The notes: a model not told the origin generated them from the sequence alone. 64,000 nucleotides of DNA from Aporhodopirellula aestuarii (GCF_023701485.1 NZ_JAMQBK010000022.1:33438-97437), one strand, 5' to 3'. Positions 44,248-53,985 are shown, counted from the stretch's first letter. Numbers and translations are program-made.

Positions 44248-45000
44248 ATGCCTTACGGGGTTTATCTTTCGGCGGCCGGGGCGCAGGCTCAAAGCCACCG
44301 ACTTCAACAGGTCAGCAATAACCTTGCCAACGTCGACACTCCCGGTTTCAAACCGAGCGAGACGATTCTGCAGGCACGTTTTTCCGAGTTGATCGAACAG
44401 GGCGTGGTTTCTCCGGGCCACGGGGGAGCCGATGATCTCGGCGGCGGGGTCACGATCCAACCGGAACAAACCCAGTTTAAAGTGGGTGCGATCCGCACCA
44501 CCGGCCGCGAGACCGACTTTGCCATCCACGACAAAGACAGCTTCTTTGTTCTCCAACGCGGCGACCAACAACTTCTCTCACGGGCAGGCGACTTCCTCTT
44601 CGACAGCACCGGGAAACTCGTCAACTCGGGTGGTGACGCGGTCCTCGGCAGCGACGGAACCCCCATCCAAATCGATCCAAAAAAGCCCTTCCAGGTCGGC
44701 CCCGAAGGCCGCATCCATCAAGCCGGAGTTTCACGCGAGATGATGCTCGCCCGGCCTAAGAACCTGGGCGATCTGGCGAACGTCGGTGGCAATCTGTTTC
44801 GACCTCTCGCCGAGTTTGATCTTGCCCCGCCGGGCCAAAGAAACGTAATAGCCGGTTCATTGGAACAATCCGCCGTCAGCCCCACGGGCACGATGATGGA
44901 GATGATCGAGACGACGCGCGCCTTCGAGGCCAACGTTCAAATGATCCGGAATCAAGACAGTGTGATGGGCAGCCTGATCGGTCGGGTGCTCAAGAGTTAG
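44248..45000 (+). CDS. flgF: Flagellar basal-body rod protein FlgF-type
   Basis: A 250-residue FlgF/FlgG-family rod subunit. The N-terminal rod motif (LQQVSNNLANVDTPGFKPSET) and the C-terminal motif (EMIETTRAFEANVQMIRNQDSVMGSLIGRV) are both present, with the domain of the middle rod (RTTGRETDFAIHDKDSFFVLQ, SRAGDFLFDSTGKLV) between. FlgF and FlgG are paralogues; the next gene fits FlgG better, so this is called FlgF. It is exported by the flagellar type III system without a signal peptide. First gene of the flg block. Confidence 0.88.
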   Translation: MPYGVYLSAAGAQAQSHRLQQVSNNLANVDTPGFKPSETILQARFSELIEQGVVSPGHGGADDLGGGVTIQPEQTQFKVGAIRTTGRETDFAIHDKDSFFVLQRGDQQLLSRAGDFLFDSTGKLVNSGGDAVLGSDGTPIQIDPKKPFQVGPEGRIHQAGVSREMMLARPKNLGDLANVGGNLFRPLAEFDLAPPGQRNVIAGSLEQSAVSPTGTMMEMIETTRAFEANVQMIRNQDSVMGSLIGRVLKS

Positions 45001-45101
45001 TAGTGAGTAGGCATTCGCCCTCTCGCAGCAGAACGACGCGGATTTGCCTCCGCGACGCATGTCTGCATCGTGACGAAATCAATTAACGAGGAATCGGTCT
45101 C

Positions 45102-45905
45102 ATGAGTGTTCAAACGCTTTACACCGCCGCCACCGGCATGGAGGCGATGCAGACGAAGCTCGACGTCATCGCCAACAACCTCGCTAACATTAACACGACC
45201 GGTTTCAAGAAAGACCGCGCGAACTTTGAGGACCTGCTGTACCGCACCGAGGTCTATCCGGGCATCCAAGACGCCACCCAAACTCCGACCGCGGTGGGCA
45301 CGCAAGTCGGGCTGGGTGTTCGTGTCACCAGCACGCAAACCGACCACGCCCAAGGCACACTGCAACAAACCGGACGGGACCTCGATGTTGCCATCGAAGG
45401 CAGTGGCTTTTTCAAAGTCGTCGATCCGTCGAGCCAAGACAATATGTACACGCGGGCGGGCAACTTCGACATTAACGCCAACGGCCAGCTCGTCATCGGA
45501 TCGGCACAAACCGGACGTCTGCTCGATCCGCCGATCACGATTCCCGCCGACGCCACCGCCATCGTGATCAACGCCAACGGCGAGGTTCTGGTTCGCCAAC
45601 CGGGGCAAACGGAACTGTCTAACCAAGGCCAACTGCAACTCGCCAGCTTCATCAACCCGGATGGATTGCTCAAAGTCGGCGAGAACATGTACACGCTCAC
45701 CGACGCCTCCGGCCCCGAACAACTCAACAACCCGGGCACCGATGGCCTCGGCGTCCTCCGCCAAGGGAACCTGGAAGCGTCAAACGTCGAACCGGTCCAA
45801 GAGTTGATCGACCTGATCACGACCCAGCGTGCGTTTGAATTGAACAGCCAGGCGGTCCAGGCGGGCGATCAAATCATGCAAAACATCTCGAACCTCCGAC
45901 GATAA
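45102..45905 (+). CDS. flgG: Flagellar distal rod protein FlgG
   Basis: A 267-residue protein, matching the usual 260. Conserved segments: LYTAATGMEAMQTKLDVIANNLANINTTGFKK, the FlgG-specific insert GTQVGLGVRVTST, TGRDLDVAIEGSGFFKV, TRAGNFDINANGQLV and the C-terminal LTDASGPEQLNNPGTDGLGVLRQGNLEASNVEPVQELIDLITTQRAFELNSQAVQ. It forms the distal rod that runs through the P and L rings encoded downstream. The RBS is GAGGAATC. The gene order flgF-flgG-flgA-flgH-flgI is typical. Confidence 0.96.
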   Translation: MSVQTLYTAATGMEAMQTKLDVIANNLANINTTGFKKDRANFEDLLYRTEVYPGIQDATQTPTAVGTQVGLGVRVTSTQTDHAQGTLQQTGRDLDVAIEGSGFFKVVDPSSQDNMYTRAGNFDINANGQLVIGSAQTGRLLDPPITIPADATAIVINANGEVLVRQPGQTELSNQGQLQLASFINPDGLLKVGENMYTLTDASGPEQLNNPGTDGLGVLRQGNLEASNVEPVQELIDLITTQRAFELNSQAVQAGDQIMQNISNLRR

Positions 45906-45952
45906 TTCAGTTGATACTTTCTTGCAGCCCAACGACGCTCCCCGCCACGCTC

Positions 45953-47269
45953 ATGTCGCATGAGTCCGTGATCGTTCGGATTGCCGCCATGCTGCTCGCC
46001 GCGTGCACGTTGCTAAACGGCACGCGATCGATCGCCCAACAAACGATCGATGACGAGATGGTTACGCCGCTGTATTCCTCTCATCGCGGTTCCATTTCGC
46101 TGGTGCCCAACGTCGCACCGGAGTCCAGCGACACGTCACCCCGTGTCGGTATGATCGACGAAAACACGAAATGGCAATTTGTATCGCGGGAATCGATCAC
46201 TCTCCACGGTTCGCTCATTCGCTTAAAAGACGTGATCCGTCCGCTCGAGCCCAATTTGGTCGCCTGGCAACGTCTGGCTGATTCGACGATCGGATTGATG
46301 CCGGTTGATGGCAGCGACGCCAAAATCTCCCGTGATCGCTTGGCTCAACTGATTGCCCGCGCCGAAGCAACGCCCAGCCGCATTAAAATTTACGGCCCCG
46401 AAACCATCGTCGTCCGACAATCATCGGCTCCGCTCACAGCGAACGCTCCCAAGATCATTCGCACCGGCTACTCGTCCGAACAAGGCTCCGCGAGCGTCGA
46501 GATCGAGCCGATGTCCGGTTCCGAAACAATCGATGATGCGGACATCGATCACGAACTCGTCGAACGTTTGCAACAGTACGTGCTGGCCACGATCCGGAAT
46601 CAATTTCGCGATATCTATGAGAGTTTCGAAATTGAAATCACGTTCGATCCCGAACAGCTCGACCAACTCAAAGAAACCCAAGGCGTTCGTCATTTGAGTT
46701 TTGTCGATGAGGTTCCCGCATGGTCTCACGAAATGGTCGATCCGGTCGTCGTCCGCGCCCGCATCCACGGCCGAGCCGTCCGAGAAGATTGCAAAGGAAT
46801 CGCTAACCTGACGCTCAAACCGTATCCCGGTGTCGTGACGGCACGACAATCATTGCAACGCGGGCAACGCGTGTCGGCGGGTGACCTGCATTATCAACCG
46901 TACTCTAACAAAGGCATCTCGTTGCCTGCCGACGTTGTGCGTCGTCCCGAAGACATCATTGACATGGAAGTCGTCGGGTTGATCCGAGGCGGCGTGCCAC
47001 TGTCTCAAAGCGGTTTTGCGCCACCGCGAGTGATTCGCCGCGGCGACCTGCTTGAGGTCCAGGTCGGTGGAGGAGGGATTCGCGTCACCACCGCTGCCAA
47101 ATCGCTATCCGACGGAGCCATCGGTGACCTGATCGAGATTGAAACGCTCAGTCCGAAACGCCGTCTACTGGCGAAAGTCGTTCATTCGTCTCTCGTCGAA
47201 ATCATGACGCAAGCTCCTCATGTGCGAGCCGAACCATCGTCCAATTCCAGCGGGGCGACACAACGATGA
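45953..47269 (+). CDS. flgA: FlgA-like P-ring assembly chaperone, extended N-terminus
   Basis: A 438-residue periplasmic protein. The ATG at 45953 begins a signal peptide (VIVRIAAMLLAACTLL); an in-frame TTG at 45911 is an alternative. The C-terminal SAF-type domain is diagnostic: PYPGVVTARQSLQRGQRVSAGDLHY, IIDMEVVGLIRGGVPLSQSGFAPPRVIRRGDLLEVQVGGGGIRVTTAAKSLSDGAIGD. FlgA is normally 140-240 residues; the N-terminal 250 residues here form an extra region (SLIRLKDVIRPLEP) that I cannot match. FlgA aids FlgI assembly into the P ring. It overlaps flgH by four bases. Confidence 0.85.
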   Translation: MSHESVIVRIAAMLLAACTLLNGTRSIAQQTIDDEMVTPLYSSHRGSISLVPNVAPESSDTSPRVGMIDENTKWQFVSRESITLHGSLIRLKDVIRPLEPNLVAWQRLADSTIGLMPVDGSDAKISRDRLAQLIARAEATPSRIKIYGPETIVVRQSSAPLTANAPKIIRTGYSSEQGSASVEIEPMSGSETIDDADIDHELVERLQQYVLATIRNQFRDIYESFEIEITFDPEQLDQLKETQGVRHLSFVDEVPAWSHEMVDPVVVRARIHGRAVREDCKGIANLTLKPYPGVVTARQSLQRGQRVSAGDLHYQPYSNKGISLPADVVRRPEDIIDMEVVGLIRGGVPLSQSGFAPPRVIRRGDLLEVQVGGGGIRVTTAAKSLSDGAIGDLIEIETLSPKRRLLAKVVHSSLVEIMTQAPHVRAEPSSNSSGATQR

Positions 47270-48099
47270 AACAATTAGCGATGACGCTGCTTGTCCTGTT
47301 CGCGGCTACTACCTCGATCGCGTTGCCAACCGCATGGGGGCAGAACTCCTCGCTATTGCACGCGCCGCCACCAGAGATGATTCCCGCACCAACGCCAGTC
47401 AACCCGAACGCTGCCGGCGCCGCTGCCAACAACGCGGGTACGGCCAACGAGCGTTCGGTCGTACCTCCCGAATACGCTGGTCGCCCAACACAATCGCCAA
47501 TGCGAAACGTGTCTCCCGTGGGTCTGCCCAATCACAATCCCGCGGTGGGACTGCGTGGTGTGAGCTGGACGTATCAACAAGCGCCGCCTCTGAGACAATT
47601 TCACATCCAGGACATTGTGACGATCCGGGTTGACGAAATCACTCGAATGCAAGCGGAAGGTGAATCTGAAAAACGCCGCACTTCCGTTTTCTCCGCCGTC
47701 CTCTCCGATTGGGTCAAACTCACCATGCGGGGTTTCATTCCTGACCCGCAAGACGACGGAGACCCGACGGTCGCGGCGAACTCGAAATCGAATTTTACTG
47801 CCGAAGCGAGCGTCGAGTCTCGCGAGTCGCTGACGTTCAACGTCGCCGCGCGGATCGTGGACATCCGCCCCAACGGAAACCTCGTACTCGAAGCCCGCAA
47901 GAAATTTCGGCACAACGATAACTTGTGGGAAACCTCCTTATCGGGGATTTGCCGAGCCCAAGACATCGGACCAGACAACGTCATCCTCAGCAAAGATCTC
48001 ATCGACCTCGAGATTCACAAAGAAGATCGCGGTCAACTACGCGACGATTACTCGCGTGGTTGGTTTCAAAAAGCGATAGACCGGATCAAGCCGTTCTAG
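47266..48099 (+). CDS. flgH: Flagellar L-ring protein FlgH
   Basis: A 277-residue outer-membrane ring subunit. After a signal peptide (LAMTLLVLFAATTSIALPTAWG) and an Ala/Asn/Pro-rich linker, the FlgH domain begins SWTYQQAPPLRQFHIQDIVTIRVDE and runs through FTAEASVESRESLTFNVAARIVDIRPNGNLVLEARKKF, LSGICRAQDIGPDNVILSKDLIDL. FlgH is usually a lipoprotein, but no lipobox cysteine follows this signal peptide. The presence of flgH and flgI implies a Gram-negative-type flagellum with P and L rings. Confidence 0.92.
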   Translation: MKQLAMTLLVLFAATTSIALPTAWGQNSSLLHAPPPEMIPAPTPVNPNAAGAAANNAGTANERSVVPPEYAGRPTQSPMRNVSPVGLPNHNPAVGLRGVSWTYQQAPPLRQFHIQDIVTIRVDEITRMQAEGESEKRRTSVFSAVLSDWVKLTMRGFIPDPQDDGDPTVAANSKSNFTAEASVESRESLTFNVAARIVDIRPNGNLVLEARKKFRHNDNLWETSLSGICRAQDIGPDNVILSKDLIDLEIHKEDRGQLRDDYSRGWFQKAIDRIKPF

Positions 48100-48176
48100 C
48101 ATCCGCCGACTGAATCTCGCTACCGTCCCGAACACCTCCATCCTTCCGCGGCCTCACCTCATTCCTCCGGTTTTCC

Positions 48177-49286
48177 ATGTTCATTCGGCTTGCTCTCTGC
48201 ATCGGCGTCCTCCTCGCGACTGCGTCGACACTCCGCGCCGGCGGCATGAAGCTGGGTGATCTGTGTCGGCTCAAAGGACAAGAGACCAATACGCTCCAAG
48301 GCCTCGGCTTAGTCGTCGGACTCCGCGGCACCGGCGATGGGGACTCCGCTCCGACTTCGCGCGCCCTCGCCCGGATGATGCAGTTGATGGGTGGTCCGAT
48401 GTCAGTCGACTCCGTCGGCAATCTCAACCTGACCGATGTCGAGGACGCTAAAAACGTTGCGATGGTGTTTGTCACCGCGAAACTTCCGCCCGTAGGTGCC
48501 CAACAGGGCGACGTGCTCGATGTAAGCGTCAACGCGATCAGCGCCAAGAGTCTCGACGGCGGTTACCTCATGCTCACGCCAATGCTCGGCCCGCGTGCGG
48601 ACAACCCGACCGTGTACGCAATGGCTCAAGGTCGACTTTCGCTTTCACCCGACGCCCCCGCCACCACGGCCACCATCCAAGGCGGCATGAAGATGGAAGC
48701 CAACGTCCGCGCATCGTACGTCAAGGACAGCAAAATCACGCTCATCATTGATCGCGACTTTGCCGATTTCAATACCGCCCAAAGGATCGAAGACGAGATC
48801 AATTCGCTGACCTCATTGACGATGGGCAATCCTGATCACTCGCGTTTAACGGGCGCGTCACGCCGGTCCGGTTCTGTCAGTGGCCAAACGCAAGCCAAGG
48901 CGATCGACCAACTGCACGTCGAAGTCTTGATTCCGGCCTTGTACAAAGACAATCCGATCAAATTCATTTCGTTCTTGCTTAACATTCCCATCCAGCTCGC
49001 CAACCGCAGCAAACGGGTCGTCATCAACGAAGCCGACGGGGTCGTCGTGATCGGGGATGACGTCGAGATCGCTCCCGTTTTGGTAACGCACCGTAATCTG
49101 CGGATCGAGGCTGGCGGCGGTGGCGGGTTCGTCGAACTCGGTCCTGACGGCACTCCGTCTGCGGCCAAACTGAAATCACTCGCCGATGCGCTCGGTGCTC
49201 TCGACGTTCCGACGGAAGATTTGATCGCCATCATCAAAACGCTTAAGGCGAAAGGTGACTTGTACGGCGAAGTGATTTTTAGGTAA
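48177..49286 (+). CDS. flgI: Flagellar P-ring protein FlgI
   Basis: A 369-residue periplasmic protein that forms the ring around the rod in the peptidoglycan layer. A signal peptide (FIRLALCIGVLLATASTL) is followed by the FlgI core: LCRLKGQETNTLQGLGLVVGLRGTGD, KNVAMVFVTAKLPP, GDVLDVSVNAISAKSLDGGYLMLTPM, RVVINEADGVVVIGDDVEIAPVLVTHRNL. The length equals that of E. coli FlgI. It is separated from flgH by 77 bases and from the flgJ-like gene by nine. Confidence 0.96.
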   Translation: MFIRLALCIGVLLATASTLRAGGMKLGDLCRLKGQETNTLQGLGLVVGLRGTGDGDSAPTSRALARMMQLMGGPMSVDSVGNLNLTDVEDAKNVAMVFVTAKLPPVGAQQGDVLDVSVNAISAKSLDGGYLMLTPMLGPRADNPTVYAMAQGRLSLSPDAPATTATIQGGMKMEANVRASYVKDSKITLIIDRDFADFNTAQRIEDEINSLTSLTMGNPDHSRLTGASRRSGSVSGQTQAKAIDQLHVEVLIPALYKDNPIKFISFLLNIPIQLANRSKRVVINEADGVVVIGDDVEIAPVLVTHRNLRIEAGGGGGFVELGPDGTPSAAKLKSLADALGALDVPTEDLIAIIKTLKAKGDLYGEVIFR

Positions 49287-49295
49287 TACCAAACT

Positions 49296-49652
49296 ATGAT
49301 CCCATCCACATCAACGACACCGCTGCCCTCCACCACCGGACCGCGCATGCCTTACGAGTTGCTCGCCGACAAGAGCAGCACGGGCAACAAACTCGCCGAG
49401 GACACAAACACAACCGGTTCCGAACCGATGCGGGAAGCGTTCAGCGATTTCGTTGGGCAGACGCTGTTCGGCAGCATGCTCGCGACGATGCGAGAAGGCG
49501 TCGGCAAAGCCGCGTATTTCGATGGCGGTCGGGCAGAAGAAGTTTTCCAACAACAGCTCGATCAGAAGTTAGTCGAAGAGATTTCCGATGCATCAGCGAG
49601 TTCTTTCGTTGATCCCATGTTTGATCTATTCCAACTCCAACGACGCGGCTAA
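49296..49652 (+). CDS. flgJ: FlgJ-type rod-binding protein, N-terminal domain only
   Basis: A 118-residue protein. Residues about 45-105 match the rod-binding domain: EAFSDFVGQTLFGSMLATMREGVG, AEEVFQQQLDQKLVEEISDASA. The peptidoglycan-hydrolase domain of enterobacterial FlgJ is absent, as in many other phyla, so another enzyme must open the wall. It acts as a rod-assembly scaffold. Position directly after flgI supports the call. Confidence 0.82.
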   Translation: MIPSTSTTPLPSTTGPRMPYELLADKSSTGNKLAEDTNTTGSEPMREAFSDFVGQTLFGSMLATMREGVGKAAYFDGGRAEEVFQQQLDQKLVEEISDASASSFVDPMFDLFQLQRRG

Positions 49653-49691
49653 TTCGCCACGTTTGAGCCTCCATCCAACCAACCTCCGATC

Positions 49692-50204
49692 ATGAATACA
49701 CCCCAACCTGCCGATCAACCGCAATCGCTGATATGGCGAGAACGCGTGGCCCAATATGTTGACGAGATTTCGGAAGTCGCTGAAACGATCGACTTGATCT
49801 TGGATGAGACCCGGATCCGAACCGTGGGTCTGCGTCCAAACGAAGTCGATGCGTCGACCGCTCAACTCGTCGTCGCGATCACCGATCTCGAAAAGATGGT
49901 TGAAAAACGCGATCATCTTCTACGCGCCGAAGACGCTCCGCCAAAGGGCCTGAGCTTGTCCGAAAAGCTGCTCTCGACGCGTAAAATCGACGACGCACGA
50001 CTCGCCCGTCGCTGTGGTGAAGTCGCCGAAATGATCGCAACCACGCATCAACGCGCGACGGCACTGTTCGTCTGCCAATACCACCTCTCCGAATTCCAAC
50101 GCGATGTTCTGCAGCGTCTGGCGGGAGCGTCGGCACCTCAAACGTACAACCGTTCGGGACAAAAACCGAAACCGACCAGCGGATTGTTCAACGAAGCCGC
50201 TTAA
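49692..50204 (+). CDS. FlgN-like flagellar protein
   Basis: A 170-residue, mostly helical, cytoplasmic protein with coiled-coil character (ISEVAETIDLILDETRI, VVAITDLEKMVEKRDHLLRAED). Its place at the end of the flg block and the helical plan suggest FlgN, the export chaperone of the hook-associated proteins FlgK and FlgL. The sequence match is weak and the call rests mainly on context. flgK and flgL do not follow; the next gene is convergent. Confidence 0.55.
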   Translation: MNTPQPADQPQSLIWRERVAQYVDEISEVAETIDLILDETRIRTVGLRPNEVDASTAQLVVAITDLEKMVEKRDHLLRAEDAPPKGLSLSEKLLSTRKIDDARLARRCGEVAEMIATTHQRATALFVCQYHLSEFQRDVLQRLAGASAPQTYNRSGQKPKPTSGLFNEAA

Positions 50205-50210
50205 CCACCG

Positions 50211-50237
50211 TCGGCAGCTACTCGAGTACGCTGCCGG
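50211..50237. terminator. Hairpin between convergent genes after the flg block
   Basis: CGGCAGC (50212-50218) pairs with GCTGCCG (50230-50236) around a loop that is itself the palindrome TACTCGAGTA. No T-run. It likely ends transcription of the flagellar block, and of the gene from the other side. Confidence 0.5.
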
Positions 50238-50252
50238 TTGGACGGCGATTGT

Positions 50253-50777
50253 TCAACCGCCAGCGATTCGGATACCAAGTCCATCCGTTTGATCCACCTG
50301 AAATCCGGCTGCCCATTGTCGCAGCCGAGCCTGGTAATCAAGCGGCAGACCGTGTTCGGCGGCGCCACGGAGAACGTGGTCGACGTACCACGCCGCCGGC
50401 CTCATCGATGAATCGATCATCGTGGGCAACGCCTCATACAGAAACACGCGATGCCGTTCACTTCCATCGATCAGGTGAACGTCGACGGCCGTAGCGTTGT
50501 AACCGACTCCCAATGACTCGCACCGATCCAGTGTTGCGCGGTCGCGCAAGTGGCAACGGTAAACGACGCCGTAGAGAAGATCACCTTCGTCACCGGTCCA
50601 ATGAGCGTCGGCCTTGGAAGTTCCGTCTTGACCGATTTTGTGAAATCGCAATCGCCGTCCGATCACATAGCCTGCGGCAATCACAACCGCACTCGGACAT
50701 CGCTGACGGAGCCGCAACGTCGACATGTTGGAGCCGTACGCGAAGTGATCGAAGTAGTCTTTCCTAAAATCGTTCAC
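50253..50777 (-). CDS. Gamma-glutamylcyclotransferase-like protein
   Basis: A 174-residue soluble protein of the GGCT/AIG2 fold. The substrate-binding FAYGSNMST loop is at residues 12-20, followed by RLRFHKIGQDGTSKADAHW and LYGVVYRCHLRD, all typical. The Glu in CESLGVGY occupies the place of the catalytic glutamate of the family. Likely activity: release of 5-oxoproline from gamma-glutamyl compounds. It lies ten bases before the end of polA on the same strand and probably shares its transcript. Confidence 0.85.
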   Translation of the reverse strand: MNDFRKDYFDHFAYGSNMSTLRLRQRCPSAVVIAAGYVIGRRLRFHKIGQDGTSKADAHWTGDEGDLLYGVVYRCHLRDRATLDRCESLGVGYNATAVDVHLIDGSERHRVFLYEALPTMIDSSMRPAAWYVDHVLRGAAEHGLPLDYQARLRQWAAGFQVDQTDGLGIRIAGG

Positions 50778-50787
50778 GCATCCGCCC

Positions 50788-53700
50788 TCAACAATCTGCC
50801 CAAGTCGGACCGGACGCCACGTCGACCTTCAGCGGCACGTCGAGCTGCATCACTCCGGTCATCGCCTCGACAATCATTTTCGTCAACGGCTCGACTTCGT
50901 CGGCGGGCGTCTCGAGCAACAATTCGTCGTGAATCTGTAGCAGTAGCCGAGCCTGCAAATCGCTCTGAGCCAACCGCTCATGAACACGCAACATCGCGAG
51001 TTTGATCAGGTCCGCGGCCGTCCCCTGGATCGGCATGTTGATCGCGATGCGTTCCGCCTCCGTCAAACTCCGACGTTTCGTTTCGGGCAGTTTCGACAGA
51101 TCACGCACGCCTTGAATCTCTCGCCGTCGACCGAGCATCGTTGAGACGTAACCCTCGGTGCGGCAGCGGGCGAGCGTATCCATCATGAATGCTTCCACTC
51201 CTGAGTAACGCTGGAAATACTGCTCGATGTAATCGCGAGCCTGATCTTTGGAGATGGCGAGCGTTTTGGCTAAACCAAACGGACTTTGACCGTAGACGAT
51301 TCCAAAGTTGATCGTCTTGGCAATCCGTCGCAGATCGCTGGTCACGTCCTCTTCCGCAATGTCGTTGACTTCCGCGGCCACGCGGGTGTGAATGTCGGCA
51401 TCTTCGCGATACGCCCTCAACAACGCTTCGTCGCCGCTGTAGTGGGCCAAGACCCGCAGTTCGATTTGCGAGTAGTCAGCCCCGAGCAACACCCAACCCG
51501 GGTCACTCGCGGTGAACGCACCCCGGATCGCTTTGCCCTGTTCCGTCCGAATCGGAATGTTTTGCAGGTTTGGCTCGCTGCTGCTCAGCCGCCCCGTCGC
51601 GGCCACATCCTGACGAAACGATGTGTGCACCCTTCCCGTCTTCTCACAGATCAACTGCGGCAACGCATCGATGTACGTATTCTTGAGTTTGGTCGCTTGA
51701 CGGTACTGCAGCAGGTGCTTTGCAACGTCGTGATTCACGGCGAGTTGTGAAAGCACATCGGCATCGGTGCTGATGCCCGTCTTGGTCTTTTTGATCACTG
51801 GCAAACCGAGTTCTTCAAACAAGACGACGGCAAGCTGTTTGGGACTGTCGAGGTTGAACTGTCGTCCCGCGGCGGCAAACACAACCGCTTGCAAGTCGGC
51901 GATCTCCTTTTCAAACCGCCCGCTCATTTCCGCGAGGGTTTCCGCATCGACGCGGATCCCGTTGGTTTCCATCTCGATCAAGACTTCAATCAAAGGCATC
52001 TCGAGCGTACGGTAAAGCTCACCAAGCGATACGTCGTCGAGTTCCTGATTGAGCGTCTCGGCGAGCCTCAAAGGCACGTCGACGTCTTCGCACGCGTACG
52101 GAGAAACTTCGTCGACCGGAACTTCATCCATCCGGATTTGTTTCTTGCCGGTGCCGATCAGTTCCTTGATCGACGTCGTCGTGTGATTGAGTCGGCGGCG
52201 GGATAGGTCATCGAGCGTGTGATTGCGACCACCTGGATTGAGCAGGTAATCGGCAACCATCGTATCCGTTTCGATCCCACCGAGTTTGACACCGGAGATG
52301 CGATCGCCATCGGCATTGTCAGGGCGTGGTTTACCCGCCGCTGAACGAAGGACGATCGCATCAAATTTGATGTTGTGCCCGACCTTCTTAATCTCAGATG
52401 ACTCAAAGACATCCCGCAAGGTTTCGATCACCAGCGTTTCTTCGAGTGTGGGTTCCCCCATCGGTGCCCGGATCGGGATATAAGCCGCTTTCCCGGAATC
52501 CCAGGCAATCGAGATACCAACCAAATCACAACCGCGTGCATGCGTGCTGGTGGTTTCGGTATCGACAGCGATGAGTTTCTGTTTGGCGAGCAATTCCGCG
52601 AGTTCGGTCAGCTGCTCCGGCGTCGTGATCGTTTGGTATTGCGTCGTCCATTGTGATTCGACCGGTTCGCTCTCACCGTCGCCCAATATCTCCGCCGCAC
52701 GGCTGCGTAGTCTGCGAAAGCCGAACTCCTGCAACAACGCGTCGACACGCGAAAGGTCAGCCGCACTGCGGACGCATCGGCTCCATGGGATCGGGGAATC
52801 GACGTCTTTGCGGAGGGCGACGAGTTCGCGACTGAGCAACGCTTTCTCACGACCTTCCATGAGGTTCTGCTTGCGTTTCTTACCGGTCATTTTGTCGGCG
52901 TTGTCCAACACGTTTTCGAGCGTGTCGTACTGTTCGAGCAAGCTCTGTGCGAGCTTCGGTCCGATCAACGCAATCCCGGGAACGTTGTCGACCGGATCGC
53001 CAACGAGAGATTGATAATCCACTACTTGATCGGGACGCACGCCCCACAATTCCCACAACTTCACCGCGTCAATGATCTCATCCTTACGCAGGTTGTAGAT
53101 CTGTGTCTTCTCGGTGATCAATTGCCGGCAATCCTTGTCGCTCGTTACGACGAGGCATCTTCCACCGGCCGCTTCGACCTTGGCCGCAACCGTGGCAAGC
53201 AGATCATCGGCTTCGAAGCCAGACTCCTCCATGATGCCGATCCCCATTGCGTCGACCGCTTGCCGGATTAACGGAATTTGTTGCCGCAATTCATCGGGCA
53301 TCGAATCACGGTTGGCTTTGTATTGCGGGAACAACTGATTGCGGAACGTGATCTCGCTCTTGTCGAATGTGGCAATCAAGTAGTCAGGATTCTTACGCGC
53401 GATCAGCTCGAGCATGTCACCGACAAATCCGTACACCGCGGCAACCGGCAACCCACCGGTGCTGGTCATCGGCGGCAACGCGTGGAAGACCTGGTAGATC
53501 AATGAATGCGAATCGATGACCACGACGAGTTTGTCGGTCAAATCCGGAGTCGGCTCGCCTTCGGTCGGTTCAATCGGACGGCGAAGGATTTGGGGCAGCG
53601 ATTCATCCGAGATCCCGACGGCGGCGTGGCGTTCACGACGCTCCACTGCGTTTTCCTTCACGCGTTTTTCGCGAACCCGCATCGTCGCGGGCTGGTTGTC

Positions 53701-53985
53701 CTCGGGGGCCACATCCGACATCGACGGCGGCACAGCGGCCGATGGTGTGGCTTCTTCGGGGGTTGATTCTTCGATAGTTGGCTCTGCGGCCGCTGGCGCA
53801 CTCACCTCTTTTGATTCGTCGGATGTCACCGACTCGGTTGGCTCGACGTTTTCAGCTATTTCGGCTGCGGCATCGACGTCGGGTGGTGCCGCCGCCTCGG
53901 TCGGTTCGGCGATTCCGCTGTCCTCCTCGAACCCGCTGAGCAACATCTGGTCGTTCGTTTTTGGCGCGGATCGGGATTTGGCCAT
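50788..53985 (-). CDS. polA: DNA polymerase I
   Basis: A 1065-residue repair and replication polymerase, longer than the usual 930. About 150 acidic N-terminal residues precede the 5'-nuclease domain (KLVVVIDSHSLIYQVFHAL, GFEADDLLATVA, TSDKDCRQLI). The 3'-5' exonuclease has all motifs: IAVDTETTSTHA, VGHNIKFDAIVL and the YACED of motif III. The polymerase domain has motif A DYSQIELRVLAHYS, motif B KTINFGIVYGQSPFGLA and motif C LQIHDELLLE. Residues 13-19 (QMLLSGF) loosely resemble a clamp-binding peptide. Removes RNA primers and fills repair gaps. Confidence 0.96.
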   Translation of the reverse strand: MAKSRSAPKTNDQMLLSGFEEDSGIAEPTEAAAPPDVDAAAEIAENVEPTESVTSDESKEVSAPAAAEPTIEESTPEEATPSAAVPPSMSDVAPEDNQPATMRVREKRVKENAVERRERHAAVGISDESLPQILRRPIEPTEGEPTPDLTDKLVVVIDSHSLIYQVFHALPPMTSTGGLPVAAVYGFVGDMLELIARKNPDYLIATFDKSEITFRNQLFPQYKANRDSMPDELRQQIPLIRQAVDAMGIGIMEESGFEADDLLATVAAKVEAAGGRCLVVTSDKDCRQLITEKTQIYNLRKDEIIDAVKLWELWGVRPDQVVDYQSLVGDPVDNVPGIALIGPKLAQSLLEQYDTLENVLDNADKMTGKKRKQNLMEGREKALLSRELVALRKDVDSPIPWSRCVRSAADLSRVDALLQEFGFRRLRSRAAEILGDGESEPVESQWTTQYQTITTPEQLTELAELLAKQKLIAVDTETTSTHARGCDLVGISIAWDSGKAAYIPIRAPMGEPTLEETLVIETLRDVFESSEIKKVGHNIKFDAIVLRSAAGKPRPDNADGDRISGVKLGGIETDTMVADYLLNPGGRNHTLDDLSRRRLNHTTTSIKELIGTGKKQIRMDEVPVDEVSPYACEDVDVPLRLAETLNQELDDVSLGELYRTLEMPLIEVLIEMETNGIRVDAETLAEMSGRFEKEIADLQAVVFAAAGRQFNLDSPKQLAVVLFEELGLPVIKKTKTGISTDADVLSQLAVNHDVAKHLLQYRQATKLKNTYIDALPQLICEKTGRVHTSFRQDVAATGRLSSSEPNLQNIPIRTEQGKAIRGAFTASDPGWVLLGADYSQIELRVLAHYSGDEALLRAYREDADIHTRVAAEVNDIAEEDVTSDLRRIAKTINFGIVYGQSPFGLAKTLAISKDQARDYIEQYFQRYSGVEAFMMDTLARCRTEGYVSTMLGRRREIQGVRDLSKLPETKRRSLTEAERIAINMPIQGTAADLIKLAMLRVHERLAQSDLQARLLLQIHDELLLETPADEVEPLTKMIVEAMTGVMQLDVPLKVDVASGPTWADC

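Noticed and set aside
44997..45764. 255-codon open frame on the minus strand over flgG
   Set aside because: Shadow of the highly conserved flgG gene.
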